DNA of 59,805 nt from Lysinibacillus sphaericus (GCF_006864135.1 NZ_SADV01000026.1:1-59805); one strand, 5' to 3'; counted from the first letter of the stretch, positions 9,633 through 22,051 are shown. The notes: generated from the sequence alone by a model not told the origin. Made by a program: numbers and translations.

Positions 9633-9911
9633 TTATTTTTTTAAGTTAGATTGGATTTCTTTCACTAACATTTCTGCGCCTTCAGGGCTTAAAATTAATT
9701 TGCCTCCAACTAGACGGAAGTTATCATCAGAAACTTCACCAGTTACAGCACATGTCATGTTTGGCATATATTTTTTTAAGATGATTTTGTCATCATCCAC
9801 ATAGATTTCTAAAGCATCTTTTTCTGCAATACCTAATGTACGGCGAAGTTCGATTGGAATTACTACACGTCCTAATTCATCGACTTTACGAACGATTCCT
9901 GTTGATTTCAT
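9633..9911 (-). CDS. abrB: Transition-state regulator AbrB
   Basis: A 92-residue DNA-binding regulator that represses stationary-phase, biofilm and sporulation genes during growth. The N-terminal swapped-hairpin domain MKSTGIVRKVDELGRVVIPI is nearly identical to that of B. subtilis AbrB; the C-terminal half (residues 55-92) is the multimerisation domain. I start at the ATG at 9911 preceded by AGGAGGA; the frame stays open 16 codons upstream without a ribosome binding site. As in B. subtilis it is on the opposite strand to its neighbours. Its promoter and Spo0A sites are listed separately. Confidence 0.96.
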   Translation of the reverse strand: MKSTGIVRKVDELGRVVIPIELRRTLGIAEKDALEIYVDDDKIILKKYMPNMTCAVTGEVSDDNFRLVGGKLILSPEGAEMLVKEIQSNLKK

Positions 9912-9951
9912 AATTATATTTCCTCCTAATGTTAAAAAGTTATATTGGTAT

Positions 9952-9968
9952 TTCGTCAAATTTCGACA
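9952..9968 (-). promoter_or_regulatory. Two Spo0A (0A) boxes in the abrB leader
   Basis: On the minus strand a perfect 0A box TGTCGAA (9962-9968) is followed three bases later by TGACGAA (9952-9958), one mismatch from consensus. The pair has the arrangement I recall for the B. subtilis abrB repression site, downstream of the transcription start. Phosphorylated Spo0A is expected to shut abrB off here. Confidence 0.82.
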
Positions 9969-9989
9969 TAATTTCCTTGTCTGATAGTT

Positions 9990-10018
9990 ATCATACCAAG
10001 TAATGCCATAAACGTCAA
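9990..10018 (-). promoter_or_regulatory. SigA-type promoter of abrB
   Basis: On the minus strand TTGACG (10013-10018) and TATGAT (9990-9995) are separated by 17 bases. The start point would fall near 9983, about 15 bases before the 0A boxes. Confidence 0.75.
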
Positions 10019-10164
10019 TTAATTAATGCACTAAGATTATTGTTTTTAAAAAAATTTTTGAGGAGAAAACAGATATTTTGGTTATTTTAAAAGGTTTTTA
10101 TTATATATTTTAATTTCTAGTAAAAAAGCTTCTCATTTAAGACATTAAATGGATTGATTCTATC

Positions 10165-10370
10165 ATTCGACATTTTTCGCGTCCGGCATCGCCTTTGTGC
10201 TTAGGCCTGGATGATGCAGGCCAGTTAGCCGTTATCGCATGGATGCGGTGGTTTTAGGCTAACTTCCTATATAAGAGCTCCTTTCCGATTCCGTGATATC
10301 CGCCCAGGCTTTAACTTCTCTGGAGCGAGTGTTTGGATACCCGCTGAAAGAAGTTGAAACGAATTTCGTA
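10165..10370 (-). repeat. C-D palindromic repeat with a nested hairpin
   Basis: Together with the abrB promoter this fills the 506-base gap before metG. Read on the minus strand it has TTTCAGCGGGTATCCAAACA (C end), GGAATCGGAAAGGAG (D left arm) and GATGCCGGACGCG (D right arm). Inside D sits an extra structure: AGTTAGCC (10223) pairs with GGCTAACT (10257), and beside it GGCCTG / CAGGCC (10204-10222). No T-box motif for metG is seen. Confidence 0.72.
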
Positions 10371-10384
10371 CTTAGTTAGAATAG

Positions 10385-12394
<2,010 letters not shown>

Positions 12395-12408
12395 TAAATT
12401 TTGAGGAA

Positions 12409-12442
12409 GGCCTGCTGAATGTAAAAAGTTCAGCAGGCTTTT
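12409..12442 (+). terminator. Terminator after metG
   Basis: GCCTGCTGAA pairs perfectly with TTCAGCAGGC across a 9-base loop, then TTTT. The 200 bases after it hold no further clear feature apart from the tatD ribosome binding site. Confidence 0.9.
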
Positions 12443-12648
12443 AAAATCCGTTTCGAAAAGGAGTAGTTTATTATCTTGAAATAATTTATGCACACTATTC
12501 ATTGGACTTTTTTGGGTATATAGTAATAGATGGAGTGTCTGAGGTTGTGAGTAATGTTATAAAACAAAATTGTTTGTAACAAAATTGTAACACTGACGAA
12601 AAATATGAAATAATAATTTTTAATAAAATCTATGTTAGGAGAATGACG

Positions 12649-13419
12649 ATGTTCATTGATACACATGTACACTTAAATGCAGATCAGTATGAAGAAGACT
12701 TACAAGAGGTTATAGATAGAGCTCTTGAAGCCAAAGTAGAAACAATGGTTGTTGTTGGTTTCGACCGCAAAACTATAGAAAAAACAATGCAACTGGTTGA
12801 ACAGTATGATTTTGTTTATGGTGTCATTGGTTGGCACCCTGTTGACGCCATTGATTGTACAGAAGAGGATTTAAATTGGATTGAGGAATTGGCAGCACAT
12901 CCGAAAATAGTAGGTATTGGTGAAACTGGATTGGATTACTATTGGGATAAATCCCCGAAAGATGTTCAACAAGCGCTTTTCCGCAAGCAAATTCATTTAG
13001 CGCAAAAGCTGAATTTACCAATTATTATTCATAACAGGGATGCTACTGGAGATGTTGTACGAATTTTACGTGAAGAAAACGCGGCTTCCGTGGGAGGCGT
13101 TATGCATTGTTATAGTGGCAGTGTGGAAACCGCACAAGAATGTATTGCTATGAATTTTATGATTAGTCTTGGTGGGCCGGTGACATTTAAAAATGCACGA
13201 ATGCCGAAAGAAGTGGCGACAGAAATACCTTTAGAACATTTGATGATTGAAACTGATGCGCCGTATTTAGCACCTCACCCATACCGAGGAAAACGTAATG
13301 AGCCAGCTTTAGTGCCATTAGTTGCAGAAGAAATTGCCCGTTTAAAAGGATTAACAATTGAGGAAATTGCACAAGTAACGACAGCCAATGCGAAAAATTT
13401 TTTTAGGATTGACAATTAA
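12649..13419 (+). CDS. tatD: TatD family metal-dependent hydrolase
   Basis: A 256-residue TIM-barrel hydrolase of the TatD/YcfH group, corresponding to B. subtilis yabD. Metal ligands are visible: IDTHVHL at residues 3-9, GIGETGLDYYW with the bridging glutamate, IHNRDAT with a histidine, HCYSG, and ETDAPYLAPHPYRGKRNEP with the final aspartate. Family members are 3'-5' DNA exonucleases or D-aminoacyl-tRNA editing enzymes; the substrate here is not determined. The ATG at 12649 is seven bases after TTAGGAGA; one at 12643 is too close. It sits next to metG as in other Bacillales. Confidence 0.9.
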   Translation: MFIDTHVHLNADQYEEDLQEVIDRALEAKVETMVVVGFDRKTIEKTMQLVEQYDFVYGVIGWHPVDAIDCTEEDLNWIEELAAHPKIVGIGETGLDYYWDKSPKDVQQALFRKQIHLAQKLNLPIIIHNRDATGDVVRILREENAASVGGVMHCYSGSVETAQECIAMNFMISLGGPVTFKNARMPKEVATEIPLEHLMIETDAPYLAPHPYRGKRNEPALVPLVAEEIARLKGLTIEEIAQVTTANAKNFFRIDN

Positions 13420-13496
13420 CTAGCTGAGATGCCTCCAATACTGGGTTTGTGGTTGGCTAAAAAGGTAATGTCAATTTTCTTTGAAATACATTCGGG

Positions 13497-13525
13497 TTGA
13501 CAGTGCCAAATCTAGTACGTATAAT
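13497..13525 (+). promoter_or_regulatory. SigA promoter of yabE
   Basis: TTGACA (13497-13502) and TATAAT (13520-13525) are separated by 17 bases: a consensus promoter 30 bases before the yabE start. Confidence 0.88.
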
Positions 13526-13554
13526 CCAACTTTGTATTAAGGAGGCGTTTTTTC

Positions 13555-14766
13555 ATGTCAAATAATTCCATGAAAAACTTGTTCTTAGGATCATTGAGGA
13601 GTAAGCAAACAGTGATAAGCATTATTTCACTTGTCCTGTTTGTATCTGTAATTTCATTTGTACTTTATCAAGGTACTAAAAAGTCCGTAACGCTTGATGC
13701 GAACGGAGAAACAATCGAAGTAACAACACATGCCAAAACTGTAGAACAATTACTACAAGATCAAAATATAGACGTAGCAGAGCATGACAAAATATCACCC
13801 TCTCTGAACACCAAAATTGTTAATGGATTAGCAATTTCATGGGAACAGGCAAAAGAAGTAACTATTTCAGTTGATGGAAATCAGTCAAAAGTTTGGACAA
13901 CTGAAACACAAGTGAAAGACATTTTGAAAGAAGCAAATATTGAAGTATCAGAGCATGACTCATTAGTACAAAGTCTAGATACTGAAATAGGAGCAGACAA
14001 CAAGATTGATATTCAAAAGGCGTTTCAAGTATCGCTTGTCGATGGCGTAAACGAGAGACAAGTATGGTCCACTTCGACTACGGTCGCTAACTTTTTAAAA
14101 CAACAAGGAATTCAACTAAATGAATTCGATCGTGTCGAGAATAACCTGAAGGACGTAATCACTCCGCAGAGTAAAATCACAGTAGTTCGCGTAGAAAAGG
14201 TTATCGATGTAGTGGAAGAATCTTTAGATTTCGCAATTGAAAAGAAGCAGGATGCTTCATTGCAAAAAGGAAAACAAAAAGTTGTAACAGCAGGCCAAAA
14301 AGGATTAATGACTAAAACATTTGAAGTTGTGAAAGAGAATGGCCAAGTTGTAGCTAAAAATCTACAATCAGAAAAAGTTGTAAAAGAATCGCAAAAGCAA
14401 GTGGTTGCAGTAGGTACTAAAACTGTAGTAGCTAGTGCTGCGACTGTATCACGTGGTTCATCAGAGCCAGCTAGTGGTAAAGAATTTTATGTAACGGCAA
14501 CCGCTTATACACCTAATTGTAACGGCTGCTCGGGGTTATCTGCCACTGGAATTAATTTAAAATCAGGATCGGGGTTGAAAGTAATAGCTGTAGACCCTTC
14601 TGTTATAAAGCTTGGTTCAAAAGTTTGGGTTGAAGGCTATGGAACAGCTATTGCAGGAGATACTGGTGGTGCAATTAAGGGTAATCGGATCGACATACTT
14701 GTACAATCTGAATCCCAAGCTAGTAATTGGGGAGTAAGGAAAGTGCGTGTAAAAGTATTAAATTAA
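13555..14766 (+). CDS. yabE: YabE-type cell-wall protein (DUF348, G5 and 3D domains)
   Basis: A 403-residue exported or membrane-anchored protein. A hydrophobic segment at about residues 20-40 acts as signal anchor. Three DUF348 (ubiquitin-like) repeats follow, each with a VxVDGxxxxVWT-like core and an xxHD motif (EHDKISPSL, EHDSLVQSL, EFDRVENNL). Then come a G5 domain (about 205-285) and a C-terminal 3D domain with TATAYTPNCNGCSG and the three aspartates in DPSVIKLG and DTGGAIKGNRIDI. This is the layout of resuscitation-promoting-factor-like hydrolases of peptidoglycan. It has a strong promoter of its own and terminates before rnmV. Confidence 0.9.
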   Translation: MSNNSMKNLFLGSLRSKQTVISIISLVLFVSVISFVLYQGTKKSVTLDANGETIEVTTHAKTVEQLLQDQNIDVAEHDKISPSLNTKIVNGLAISWEQAKEVTISVDGNQSKVWTTETQVKDILKEANIEVSEHDSLVQSLDTEIGADNKIDIQKAFQVSLVDGVNERQVWSTSTTVANFLKQQGIQLNEFDRVENNLKDVITPQSKITVVRVEKVIDVVEESLDFAIEKKQDASLQKGKQKVVTAGQKGLMTKTFEVVKENGQVVAKNLQSEKVVKESQKQVVAVGTKTVVASAATVSRGSSEPASGKEFYVTATAYTPNCNGCSGLSATGINLKSGSGLKVIAVDPSVIKLGSKVWVEGYGTAIAGDTGGAIKGNRIDILVQSESQASNWGVRKVRVKVLN

Positions 14767-14806
14767 AAAAATTGTAAAATTAATCAAAATGTTTTTCACT
14801 ATTATT

Positions 14807-14848
14807 AGCTTTCCTGTTTTGACTGGCGGGAAAGCTTTTTTATTTTTT
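14807..14848 (+). terminator. Terminator after yabE
   Basis: AGCTTTCC pairs with GGGAAAGCT across a 13-base spacer, followed by runs of T. Confidence 0.88.
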
Positions 14849-14990
14849 TCCGTAATTTGTTTTGGAGAATCACCGATAGCAAAATCAGGGGGGAGAATAT
14901 TATAAAAAGGTGAATAGCCTTGTATTTCTGTACAATCGTACAGGGCAGTTGTAAAATGGTCTGAAGATAAGGTAGAAAAGAGGAGCCTTT

Positions 14991-16431
<1,441 letters not shown>

Positions 16432-16494
16432 AAAAATTTTGTTAACATTTTTGGGTATAAGTAAAAAAAAGATGTCCTTTTTATGAAAAATAAG

Positions 16495-16524
16495 TTGACA
16501 ATATTTATTAGAGGCTGATAAAAT
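16495..16524 (+). promoter_or_regulatory. Upstream veg promoter
   Basis: TTGACA (16495-16500) and TAAAAT (16519-16524) are 18 bases apart. It is the first of two tandem promoters, an arrangement also known for veg in B. subtilis. Confidence 0.7.
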
Positions 16525-16535
16525 ATTATATTTTG

Positions 16536-16564
16536 TTGACATTTTTGGGCGATTCGCTTATACT
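16536..16564 (+). promoter_or_regulatory. Main veg promoter
   Basis: TTGACA (16536-16541) and TATACT (16559-16564) with a 17-base spacer, 26 bases upstream of veg. The text GTTGACATTTTTGGG around its -35 is repeated with one change at 16440-16455. Confidence 0.9.
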
Positions 16565-16589
16565 ATTTATTAGTGAGGTGTAAGCGAAA

Positions 16590-16850
16590 ATGCCAAAAAC
16601 TTTAGCGGACATTAAAAAGTCGTTGGATTGTCATTTGGGTAAACGTTTGCAGTTAAGAGCAAACGGAGGTCGCAAGAAAACGGTCGAGTGTGCAGGGGTA
16701 TTGCGTGAGACATATCGCGCTATCTTTGTAGTTGAGCTTGATCAAGAAGACAATGCGTGCAAACGCGTATCGTATAGCTACACAGATATTTTAACTGAGG
16801 CAGTAGAGATTACATTTTTAGACGAAGCAAAAGCTGCTATCGCAAAATAG
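16590..16850 (+). CDS. veg: Veg protein
   Basis: An 86-residue basic protein of the Veg family, the same length as in B. subtilis. [20 protein letters not shown] and [14 protein letters not shown] are family signatures. In B. subtilis veg is very strongly transcribed in growth; the protein stimulates biofilm formation, reportedly by acting on SinR, and affects spore outgrowth. The predicted fold is an SH3-like barrel. The tandem consensus promoters and a GTGAGGTG ribosome binding site fit high expression. Confidence 0.95.
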   Translation: MPKTLADIKKSLDCHLGKRLQLRANGGRKKTVECAGVLRETYRAIFVVELDQEDNACKRVSYSYTDILTEAVEITFLDEAKAAIAK

Positions 16851-16875
16851 TTTCTAGTACTTTTTCTATATTTTG

Positions 16876-16907
16876 AAACACTCATGTAAAAACTACATGA
16901 GTGTTTT
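16876..16907 (+). terminator. Terminator after veg
   Basis: ACACTCATGTA pairs perfectly with TACATGAGTGT, then TTTTG. The right arm overlaps the -35 region of the sspF promoter. Confidence 0.9.
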
Positions 16908-16927
16908 GCGTTTTCTGGGGCATACTA
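16899..16927 (+). promoter_or_regulatory. SigG-type promoter of sspF
   Basis: A perfect forespore -10 CATACTA (16921-16927) has GAGTG 17 bases upstream, four of five matches to the SigG/SigF -35 (GHATR). SspF-type genes are SigG-dependent in B. subtilis. Confidence 0.7.
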
Positions 16928-16956
16928 AAATCGTCAGTTGTTAAGGAGGAGTTTAT

Positions 16957-17139
16957 ATGCCTAGAAAAGGTATCATGTCACCTCGTTTAAAGGAAGAGAT
17001 CGCTAAAGAGCTTGGATTTTATGATGTTGTGCAACGAGAAGGCTGGGGCGGCATAAAAGCTCGAGACGCCGGTAATATGGTCAAACGTGCCATCGAAATG
17101 GCTGAAAGAGCAAGTAGTGAGCAAGAGCATAATAAGTAG
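16957..17139 (+). CDS. sspF: Small acid-soluble spore protein SspF, alpha/beta type
   Basis: A 60-residue protein of the alpha/beta SASP family, the SspF variant found next to veg. SASPs coat forespore DNA, move it toward the A form and protect it from UV and heat; they are degraded at germination. Conserved segments are [22 protein letters not shown] (cut at 20 here: [11 protein letters not shown], then [22 protein letters not shown]). The ribosome binding site AAGGAGGAG is strong, and the upstream promoter looks forespore-specific. Confidence 0.94.
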   Translation: MPRKGIMSPRLKEEIAKELGFYDVVQREGWGGIKARDAGNMVKRAIEMAERASSEQEHNK

Positions 17140-17227
17140 CCTCTTTGTGAAAATAGACCACTTATTATTTTGAAACTTCAATTACAGGATAAAAACTTCC
17201 TGTATACACAACAACACAACTGACGAA

Positions 17228-17269
17228 AGAGAACCGTTACACCAAATAGGGGTATACGGTTCTTTTTTT
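17228..17269 (+). terminator. Terminator after sspF
   Basis: AGAACCGT pairs with ACGGTTCT across an 18-base loop, then seven T. Confidence 0.85.
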
Positions 17270-17329
17270 CCATTTTCACATTCCCATTATGGTAAAATAA
17301 AATGAATAATCTTGTGAAAGATGAATGAA

Positions 17330-17645
17330 AGTTTATCTTCATTTAGAAAATGTTTTATATAGCGAAGTGAACGCCAGTTACTGATGTTTTGTAACAGTTA
17401 CAGAAGACTCCTACATCTAAAGGCAGAAGAAAGTGTAATTTTTATTCAGGGTGTATTAAAATATCAAACTGAATGATCTGTTCTGTCAGATGTTACGGTT
17501 TAAAGGACAAGCTAGGAGGTTAGCCTTAACTCTCCATGCGTGCGATAAGGTTTCTAACCTGCAATTTAAAATTAGGAGCATTGTTTATCTGTGCGAGGCG
17601 AAGTGTCAGCAAATTGCGCTAATGCGTAATTGATAAGTGTAGCTA
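17330..17645 (+). repeat. Degenerate composite palindromic repeat
   Basis: This covers the rest of the 521-base gap before ispE; no gene is seen. It contains TTTATCTTCATTTAG (17334), a decayed B-C start (TATAGCGAAGTGA, TTACAGAAGACTCCTACATC), then a hairpin GGTTAGCCTTA / TAAGG...CTAACC (17517-17562) like the one nested at 10223-10264, and a second B hairpin TGTGCGAGGCGAAGTGTCAGCA (shortened: TGTGCGAGGCGAAG) near 17591. Confidence 0.6.
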
Positions 17646-17660
17646 TAAGGAGGAAGAAAG

Positions 17661-18527
17661 ATGCTTTATGTAAAGGCGCCTGCAAAAATAAATTTAACAT
17701 TAGATGTGCTTTATAAAAGACCAGATAATTTTCATGAGGTAGAGATGGTCATGACAACTGTGGATTTAGCAGATCGTATTTGCCTAGAATCTCGAGAAGA
17801 TGGCGTAATTGAAATAATTTCTACTGATAATTTCGTGCCAAATGATCACCGAAATTTTGCTTATCAGGCAGCGCGTCTAGTTAAAGATACATACGGCATT
17901 GGACAAGGTGTATCCATTACTATAGAAAAAGAAATACCAATCGCAGCAGGATTAGCAGGTGGCAGTAGCGATGCAGCTGCTACACTAAAGGGTTTAAATG
18001 AGCTGTGGAATTTAGGATTATCTATAGATGAGTTAGCGGAATTAGGTGCGAAAATTGGTTCGGATGTTTCATTTTGTGTCTATGGTGGCACAGCATTAGC
18101 AACGGGGCGTGGAGAAAAAATTCAGGAATTGCCTGCACCACCAAATTGTTGGGTAGTCTTAGCTAAACCTAAAATAGGTGTCTCTACTGCAGAAGTGTAT
18201 GGAGGATTAAAGGTTGAAGGGTTAGAACATCCAAATACGAAGCAAATGATTCGTGCTATTGAAACGGAAGATTATGACCTACTATGTGCATCATTAGGGA
18301 ATGTTTTGGAAACTGTAACTTTTAAGCTACATCCAGAAGTAGTAATGTTAAAGGAACAGATGAGGCGCTTTGGCGCAGATGCAACATTAATGAGTGGAAG
18401 CGGTCCGACGGTGTTTGGTTTAGTGGATAGTGAAGCTCGAGTGAGCCGAATTTATAATGGTTTACGTGGTTTTTGTGAAGAAGTATATGCCGTTCGGATT
18501 TTAGGCGAGCGAAATACACTTGCTTAA
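17661..18527 (+). CDS. ispE: 4-diphosphocytidyl-2-C-methyl-D-erythritol kinase
   Basis: A 288-residue GHMP kinase that phosphorylates CDP-methylerythritol, the fourth step of the MEP isoprenoid pathway. [12 protein letters not shown] opens the protein, the ATP-binding GHMP motif is [17 protein letters not shown] (about residues 93-109), and the C-terminal motif is [13 protein letters not shown] strong AAGGAGGAAG precedes the ATG. It sits in the conserved ispE-purR-ridA-spoVG order, though without transcriptional overlap with the sspF unit, which ends in a terminator. Confidence 0.96.
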   Translation: MLYVKAPAKINLTLDVLYKRPDNFHEVEMVMTTVDLADRICLESREDGVIEIISTDNFVPNDHRNFAYQAARLVKDTYGIGQGVSITIEKEIPIAAGLAGGSSDAAATLKGLNELWNLGLSIDELAELGAKIGSDVSFCVYGGTALATGRGEKIQELPAPPNCWVVLAKPKIGVSTAEVYGGLKVEGLEHPNTKQMIRAIETEDYDLLCASLGNVLETVTFKLHPEVVMLKEQMRRFGADATLMSGSGPTVFGLVDSEARVSRIYNGLRGFCEEVYAVRILGERNTLA

Positions 18528-18583
18528 AACCGCAAATTTATGTTAATTTTACCTATAAATATTCGTGTTTAGGAGAGGGTCGC

Positions 18584-19417
18584 ATGAAATGGAAGCGTAG
18601 TGAACGACTAGTTGATATGACGTACTATTTACTAGAACATCCACATCAGCTGATCCCGCTAACTTATTTTTCTGAACTATATCAATCTGCAAAGTCTTCT
18701 ATTAGTGAAGATTTGACGATTGTAAAAGAAACTTTCGAAGAAAAAGGAATCGGGTTATTGATGACAGTACCGGGCGCTGCAGGAGGAGTTAAGTATATTC
18801 CTAAAATGTCCGAGGCTGAGGTCCGTTTAGTTATTAATGATTTAAAGGCGGAGCTTGAGCATTCAGATCGTTTGTTACCAGGCGGTTATTTATTTATGAC
18901 GGACTTACTCGGCAATCCAGATTTAATTAATCGGGTTGGAAAGGTATTTGCATCCGCATTTGCTGATCAACAAATTGACGTCATAATGACTGTCGCAACG
19001 AAGGGAATTTCTATTGCCCACGCGATTGCAAGACATTTAAATGTACCAGTTGTTGTTGTCAGAAGAGATAGTAAGGTAACTGAAGGCTCTACAGTCAGCA
19101 TTAACTATGTATCGGGTTCTTCCAGAAGAATTCAGACAATGGTATTATCAAAAAGAAGCATGAAGAGTGGGCAACGAGTGCTTATTACTGACGACTTTAT
19201 GAAGGTCGGTGGTACAATGAATGGCATGAAAAATCTATTAGAGGAATTTGATTGTCAGCTAGCTGGTATTGCAGTGCTTGTAGAGGCTGAGCATGCAGAC
19301 GAAACTTTAGTAGATGATTATTATTCACTAGTAAAGCTTCATGAGGTCAATGAAAAAGACCGTACAATTGCATTAAGTGAAGGTAATTATTTTTCTAAAA
19401 GGGGAAATGACAAATGA
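18584..19417 (+). CDS. purR: Purine operon repressor PurR
   Basis: A 277-residue repressor of purine synthesis and transport genes. An N-terminal winged helix (residues 1-75; [19 protein letters not shown]) is joined to a phosphoribosyltransferase-like domain whose PRPP loop reads [18 protein letters not shown] is the inducer; the domain has no transferase activity in B. subtilis. GAGAGGG precedes the ATG. It overlaps ridA by four bases. The PRPP synthase gene prs lies three genes downstream, so signal source and sensor are close together. Confidence 0.96.
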   Translation: MKWKRSERLVDMTYYLLEHPHQLIPLTYFSELYQSAKSSISEDLTIVKETFEEKGIGLLMTVPGAAGGVKYIPKMSEAEVRLVINDLKAELEHSDRLLPGGYLFMTDLLGNPDLINRVGKVFASAFADQQIDVIMTVATKGISIAHAIARHLNVPVVVVRRDSKVTEGSTVSINYVSGSSRRIQTMVLSKRSMKSGQRVLITDDFMKVGGTMNGMKNLLEEFDCQLAGIAVLVEAEHADETLVDDYYSLVKLHEVNEKDRTIALSEGNYFSKRGNDK

Positions 19418-19788
19418 AAGTAGTAGCAACAACAAATGCACCAGCAGCAATTGGACCATATTCACAAGGGATTATTGTAAATGGCATGTTTTATAGCTCA
19501 GGTCAGATTCCACTAACAGCAACAGGCGAATTAGTGGAAGGCGATATCACTGTTCAAACAAATCAAGTATTTGCAAATTTAAAAGCAGTTTTAGCCGCTG
19601 CTGGCTCATCTTTGGACAATGTTATTAAAACAACCGTTTTCATGAAGGATATGAACGACTTTGTTGCAATGAACGAAGTATATGCTAGCCACTTCGGTGA
19701 TCATAAACCAGCTCGTTCAGCAGTAGAGGTTGCACGTCTGCCAAAAGATGTGCGCGTAGAAATTGAAGTTATTGCCATCGTTAAATAA
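19414..19788 (+). CDS. ridA: Enamine/imine deaminase RidA (YabJ)
   Basis: A 124-residue YjgF/YER057c/UK114 protein. RidA hydrolyses reactive 2-aminoacrylate and other enamines made by PLP enzymes. The family signature is at the C-terminus ([20 protein letters not shown]) with the arginine that holds the substrate carboxylate. It forms trimers. In B. subtilis yabJ was noted as needed for full PurR action on purA; whether that is direct is unclear. ATGA overlap with purR shows coupling. Confidence 0.95.
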   Translation: MKVVATTNAPAAIGPYSQGIIVNGMFYSSGQIPLTATGELVEGDITVQTNQVFANLKAVLAAAGSSLDNVIKTTVFMKDMNDFVAMNEVYASHFGDHKPARSAVEVARLPKDVRVEIEVIAIVK

Positions 19789-19800
19789 GAATTTTTTAAA

Positions 19801-19837
19801 GCTCACTAGAAGAGAAGCTCTTTTAGTGGGTTTTTTT
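19801..19837 (+). terminator. Terminator after ridA
   Basis: CTCACTAGAAGAG pairs with CTCTTTTAGTGGG (one G-T-rich stem) around a 3-base loop, then seven T. It closes the purR-ridA unit, so spoVG depends on its own promoter. Confidence 0.9.
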
Positions 19838-19841
19838 ATTT

Positions 19842-19925
19842 TCATTCAGCAAATGATTGTTGTAACGTCAGCTACAAGTGTTTTCTGCGCGAAGGCGAAG
19901 CAAGTGGCAATCGCTGATAAAGACA
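19842..19925 (+). repeat. B-type hairpin repeat
   Basis: ATTCAGC at the left and GCTGATAAAG at the right bound a GCGCGAAGGCGAAGCAAG core (about 19887-19905), the same B module as at 3631. The remaining bases up to the SigH site hold nothing I recognise. Confidence 0.65.
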
Positions 19926-20076
19926 ATCTGCTAATAAAACTGAAAAGTACAATTATGTTCAAAGTCAAACCAATCTGAATGGGGGACTGACAAAAAATTG
20001 TCAAATTTAAAGTAAATTAAAGGAAATATTATACTATTGAGTATTCAAATTTTTTAGATAATTTGGTAGACTAGAA

Positions 20077-20103
20077 AAAGGAAAATATTCGGTAATAAAG
20101 AAT
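20077..20103 (+). promoter_or_regulatory. SigH promoter of spoVG
   Basis: AAAGGAAAA (20077-20085) and AAAGAAT (20097-20103) with an 11-base spacer match the SigH consensus RNAGGAWWW-N11/12-RNNGAAT at every fixed position. SpoVG is a classic SigH gene in B. subtilis. Confidence 0.85.
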
Positions 20104-20147
20104 ATTATATTTTCATTTAGGCATCTAAGAAGAGAGGTGGTGAGAAA

Positions 20148-20450
20148 ATGGAAGTTACTGATGTAAGGTTACGTCGTGTACAGACGGATGGTCGCATGCG
20201 TGCGATTGCTTCCATTACACTTGACAATGAGTTCGTAGTTCATGATATTCGTGTGATTGATGGCAATACAGGTTTGTTCGTTGCTATGCCAAGTAAACGA
20301 ACGCCAGACGGTGAATTTAGAGATATTGCACATCCTATCAATTCTACTACTCGTAATAAAATTCAGGAGATAATTTTAAACGAGTACCATAATTCAAGCG
20401 AGGTAGAAGCAACAGAAAAACCAGAAGAATTAGAAGGAATTGGCGTATAG
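20148..20450 (+). CDS. spoVG: Septation/regulatory protein SpoVG
   Basis: A 100-residue SpoVG protein. [31 protein letters not shown] and [20 protein letters not shown] are almost unchanged from other Firmicutes. In B. subtilis it affects asymmetric septation and cortex formation; homologues bind nucleic acid site-specifically and act as global regulators in Staphylococcus and Listeria. The last 15 residues are acidic and variable. Preceded by AGAGAGGTGG. Controlled by the SigH site listed above, and expected to be repressed by AbrB (known for B. subtilis; not visible here). Confidence 0.97.
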   Translation: MEVTDVRLRRVQTDGRMRAIASITLDNEFVVHDIRVIDGNTGLFVAMPSKRTPDGEFRDIAHPINSTTRNKIQEIILNEYHNSSEVEATEKPEELEGIGV

Positions 20451-20455
20451 TTAAA

Positions 20456-20485
20456 AAGAGCTCTTCTTAATTGGAGAGTTCTTTT
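20456..20485 (+). terminator. Terminator after spoVG
   Basis: AAGAGCTCT pairs with AGAGTTCTT (one G-T pair) around a 7-base loop, then TTTTC. Confidence 0.75.
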
Positions 20486-20592
20486 CATTTTGAGAATAAG
20501 AGAAAACGAGCAGTTTTAGGACATACATATTAACAATCGAGCAAAAGGTGCATTTGATTTGGAAATTCATCTTTTTGTCAAGTCAACATGCC

Positions 20593-20621
20593 TTGAAAAT
20601 AGATGGGTTTTGCTATATAGT
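20593..20621 (+). promoter_or_regulatory. SigA-type promoter of glmU
   Basis: TTGAAA (20593-20598) and TATAGT (20616-20621) with a 17-base spacer, 36 bases before the glmU start. Confidence 0.65.
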
Positions 20622-20656
20622 CATAAGAGAAAATGAGCGTATTGGAGGACTTACAG

Positions 20657-22027
20657 ATGAGCAACATTTTTGCTGTCATTTTGGCTGCAGGTCAAGGTAC
20701 ACGTATGAAGTCCAAATTATATAAAGTGCTCCATCCAGTATGTGGGAAGCCAATGGTACAACATGTGGTGGATCACATTCAAACGTTAGATGTGAATCGC
20801 ATTGTAACGGTTGTAGGACATGGTGCAGAAAAGGTGAAACAACAGCTTGGCGATAAAAGCGAGTATGTTTTACAGGCTGAACAGTTAGGGACAGCTCATG
20901 CTGTACAACAGGCTGAGGCAATTTTAGGTAGCGAGGAAGGGACAACACTAGTTGTTTGTGGCGATACACCACTTATTCGCCCTGAAACGATGCAAGCTTT
21001 GTTCGAGCATCATCAAGCAAAGAATGCAAAAGCAACAATTTTAACAGCTATTGCTGAAAATCCAACAGGCTATGGTCGTATTTTACGTGGCGACAATGGA
21101 CAAGTGGAACAAATTGTTGAGCAAAAGGATGCTTCAGCAGAGCAGCAATTAGTTAAAGAGATTAATACGGGCACATATTGCTTCGATAATAAAGCGTTAT
21201 TTGAGACATTAAAACTTGTGAAAAATGACAATGCTCAGGGTGAGTATTATTTACCTGATGTGATTGAAATTTTACAAAAACAAGGCGATGTCGTTGAAGC
21301 ATTTGTAACGGAAGATTTTGAAGAAACACTGGGTGTCAATGATCGTGTTGCTCTGTCTCAAGCAGAGACGCTAATGCGTACAAGAATTAATGAAAAGCAT
21401 ATGCGTAACGGTGTCACAATTATTAATCCAGAAGCCACATATATTAGCGTAGATGCAATGATTGGTCGTGATACTGTCATCCAACCAGGTTCTATGATTG
21501 AAGGTACAACTGTTATCGGTGAAGATTGTATAATCGGGCCTAACACACAAATCGTAGATAGCCGTATTGGTGATCGAACAACTGTGCATTCTTCTGTTGT
21601 GCGTGAAAGCGTTGTAGCAGAAGAAACAGCTATTGGACCGTTTGCACATATTCGACCACTTTCTTACATTGGTAGCCATGTGAAGATTGGTAACTTTGTA
21701 GAAGTGAAGAAAAGTAAACTAGGTAATGACACGAAAGTATCACACTTAAGCTATATTGGCGATGCTGAAATCGGAAGTAATGTCAATATTGGCTGTGGTT
21801 CCATTACAGTAAACTATGATGGGAAAAACAAGTTCCAAACAGTTATTGAAGATGATGTATTTGTAGGATGTAATACTAACTTAGTAGCGCCAGTGAAAGT
21901 TGGAAAAGGTTCATTTATTGCAGCAGGATCTACAATTACAAAAGAAGTTCCTGAGGATGCACTTGCAATCGCTCGTGCAAGACAAGAAAACAAACCGAAT
22001 TACGTAAGTAAATTAAATTCAAAATAA
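20657..22027 (+). CDS. glmU: Bifunctional GlmU (GlcNAc-1-P uridyltransferase / GlcN-1-P acetyltransferase)
   Basis: A 456-residue two-domain enzyme that makes UDP-GlcNAc for peptidoglycan and teichoic acid. The N-terminal uridyltransferase has [11 protein letters not shown] (residues 8-18) and GDTPLI. From about residue 250 the protein is a left-handed beta helix of hexapeptide repeats ([32 protein letters not shown]), the acetyl-CoA-dependent domain. I start at the ATG at 20657, eight bases after TTGGAGG; an ATG at 20633 lacks a site. A 24-base gap separates it from prs. Confidence 0.97.
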   Translation: MSNIFAVILAAGQGTRMKSKLYKVLHPVCGKPMVQHVVDHIQTLDVNRIVTVVGHGAEKVKQQLGDKSEYVLQAEQLGTAHAVQQAEAILGSEEGTTLVVCGDTPLIRPETMQALFEHHQAKNAKATILTAIAENPTGYGRILRGDNGQVEQIVEQKDASAEQQLVKEINTGTYCFDNKALFETLKLVKNDNAQGEYYLPDVIEILQKQGDVVEAFVTEDFEETLGVNDRVALSQAETLMRTRINEKHMRNGVTIINPEATYISVDAMIGRDTVIQPGSMIEGTTVIGEDCIIGPNTQIVDSRIGDRTTVHSSVVRESVVAEETAIGPFAHIRPLSYIGSHVKIGNFVEVKKSKLGNDTKVSHLSYIGDAEIGSNVNIGCGSITVNYDGKNKFQTVIEDDVFVGCNTNLVAPVKVGKGSFIAAGSTITKEVPEDALAIARARQENKPNYVSKLNSK

Positions 22028-22051
22028 TTATCAACTAAACAGGAGGCCATC

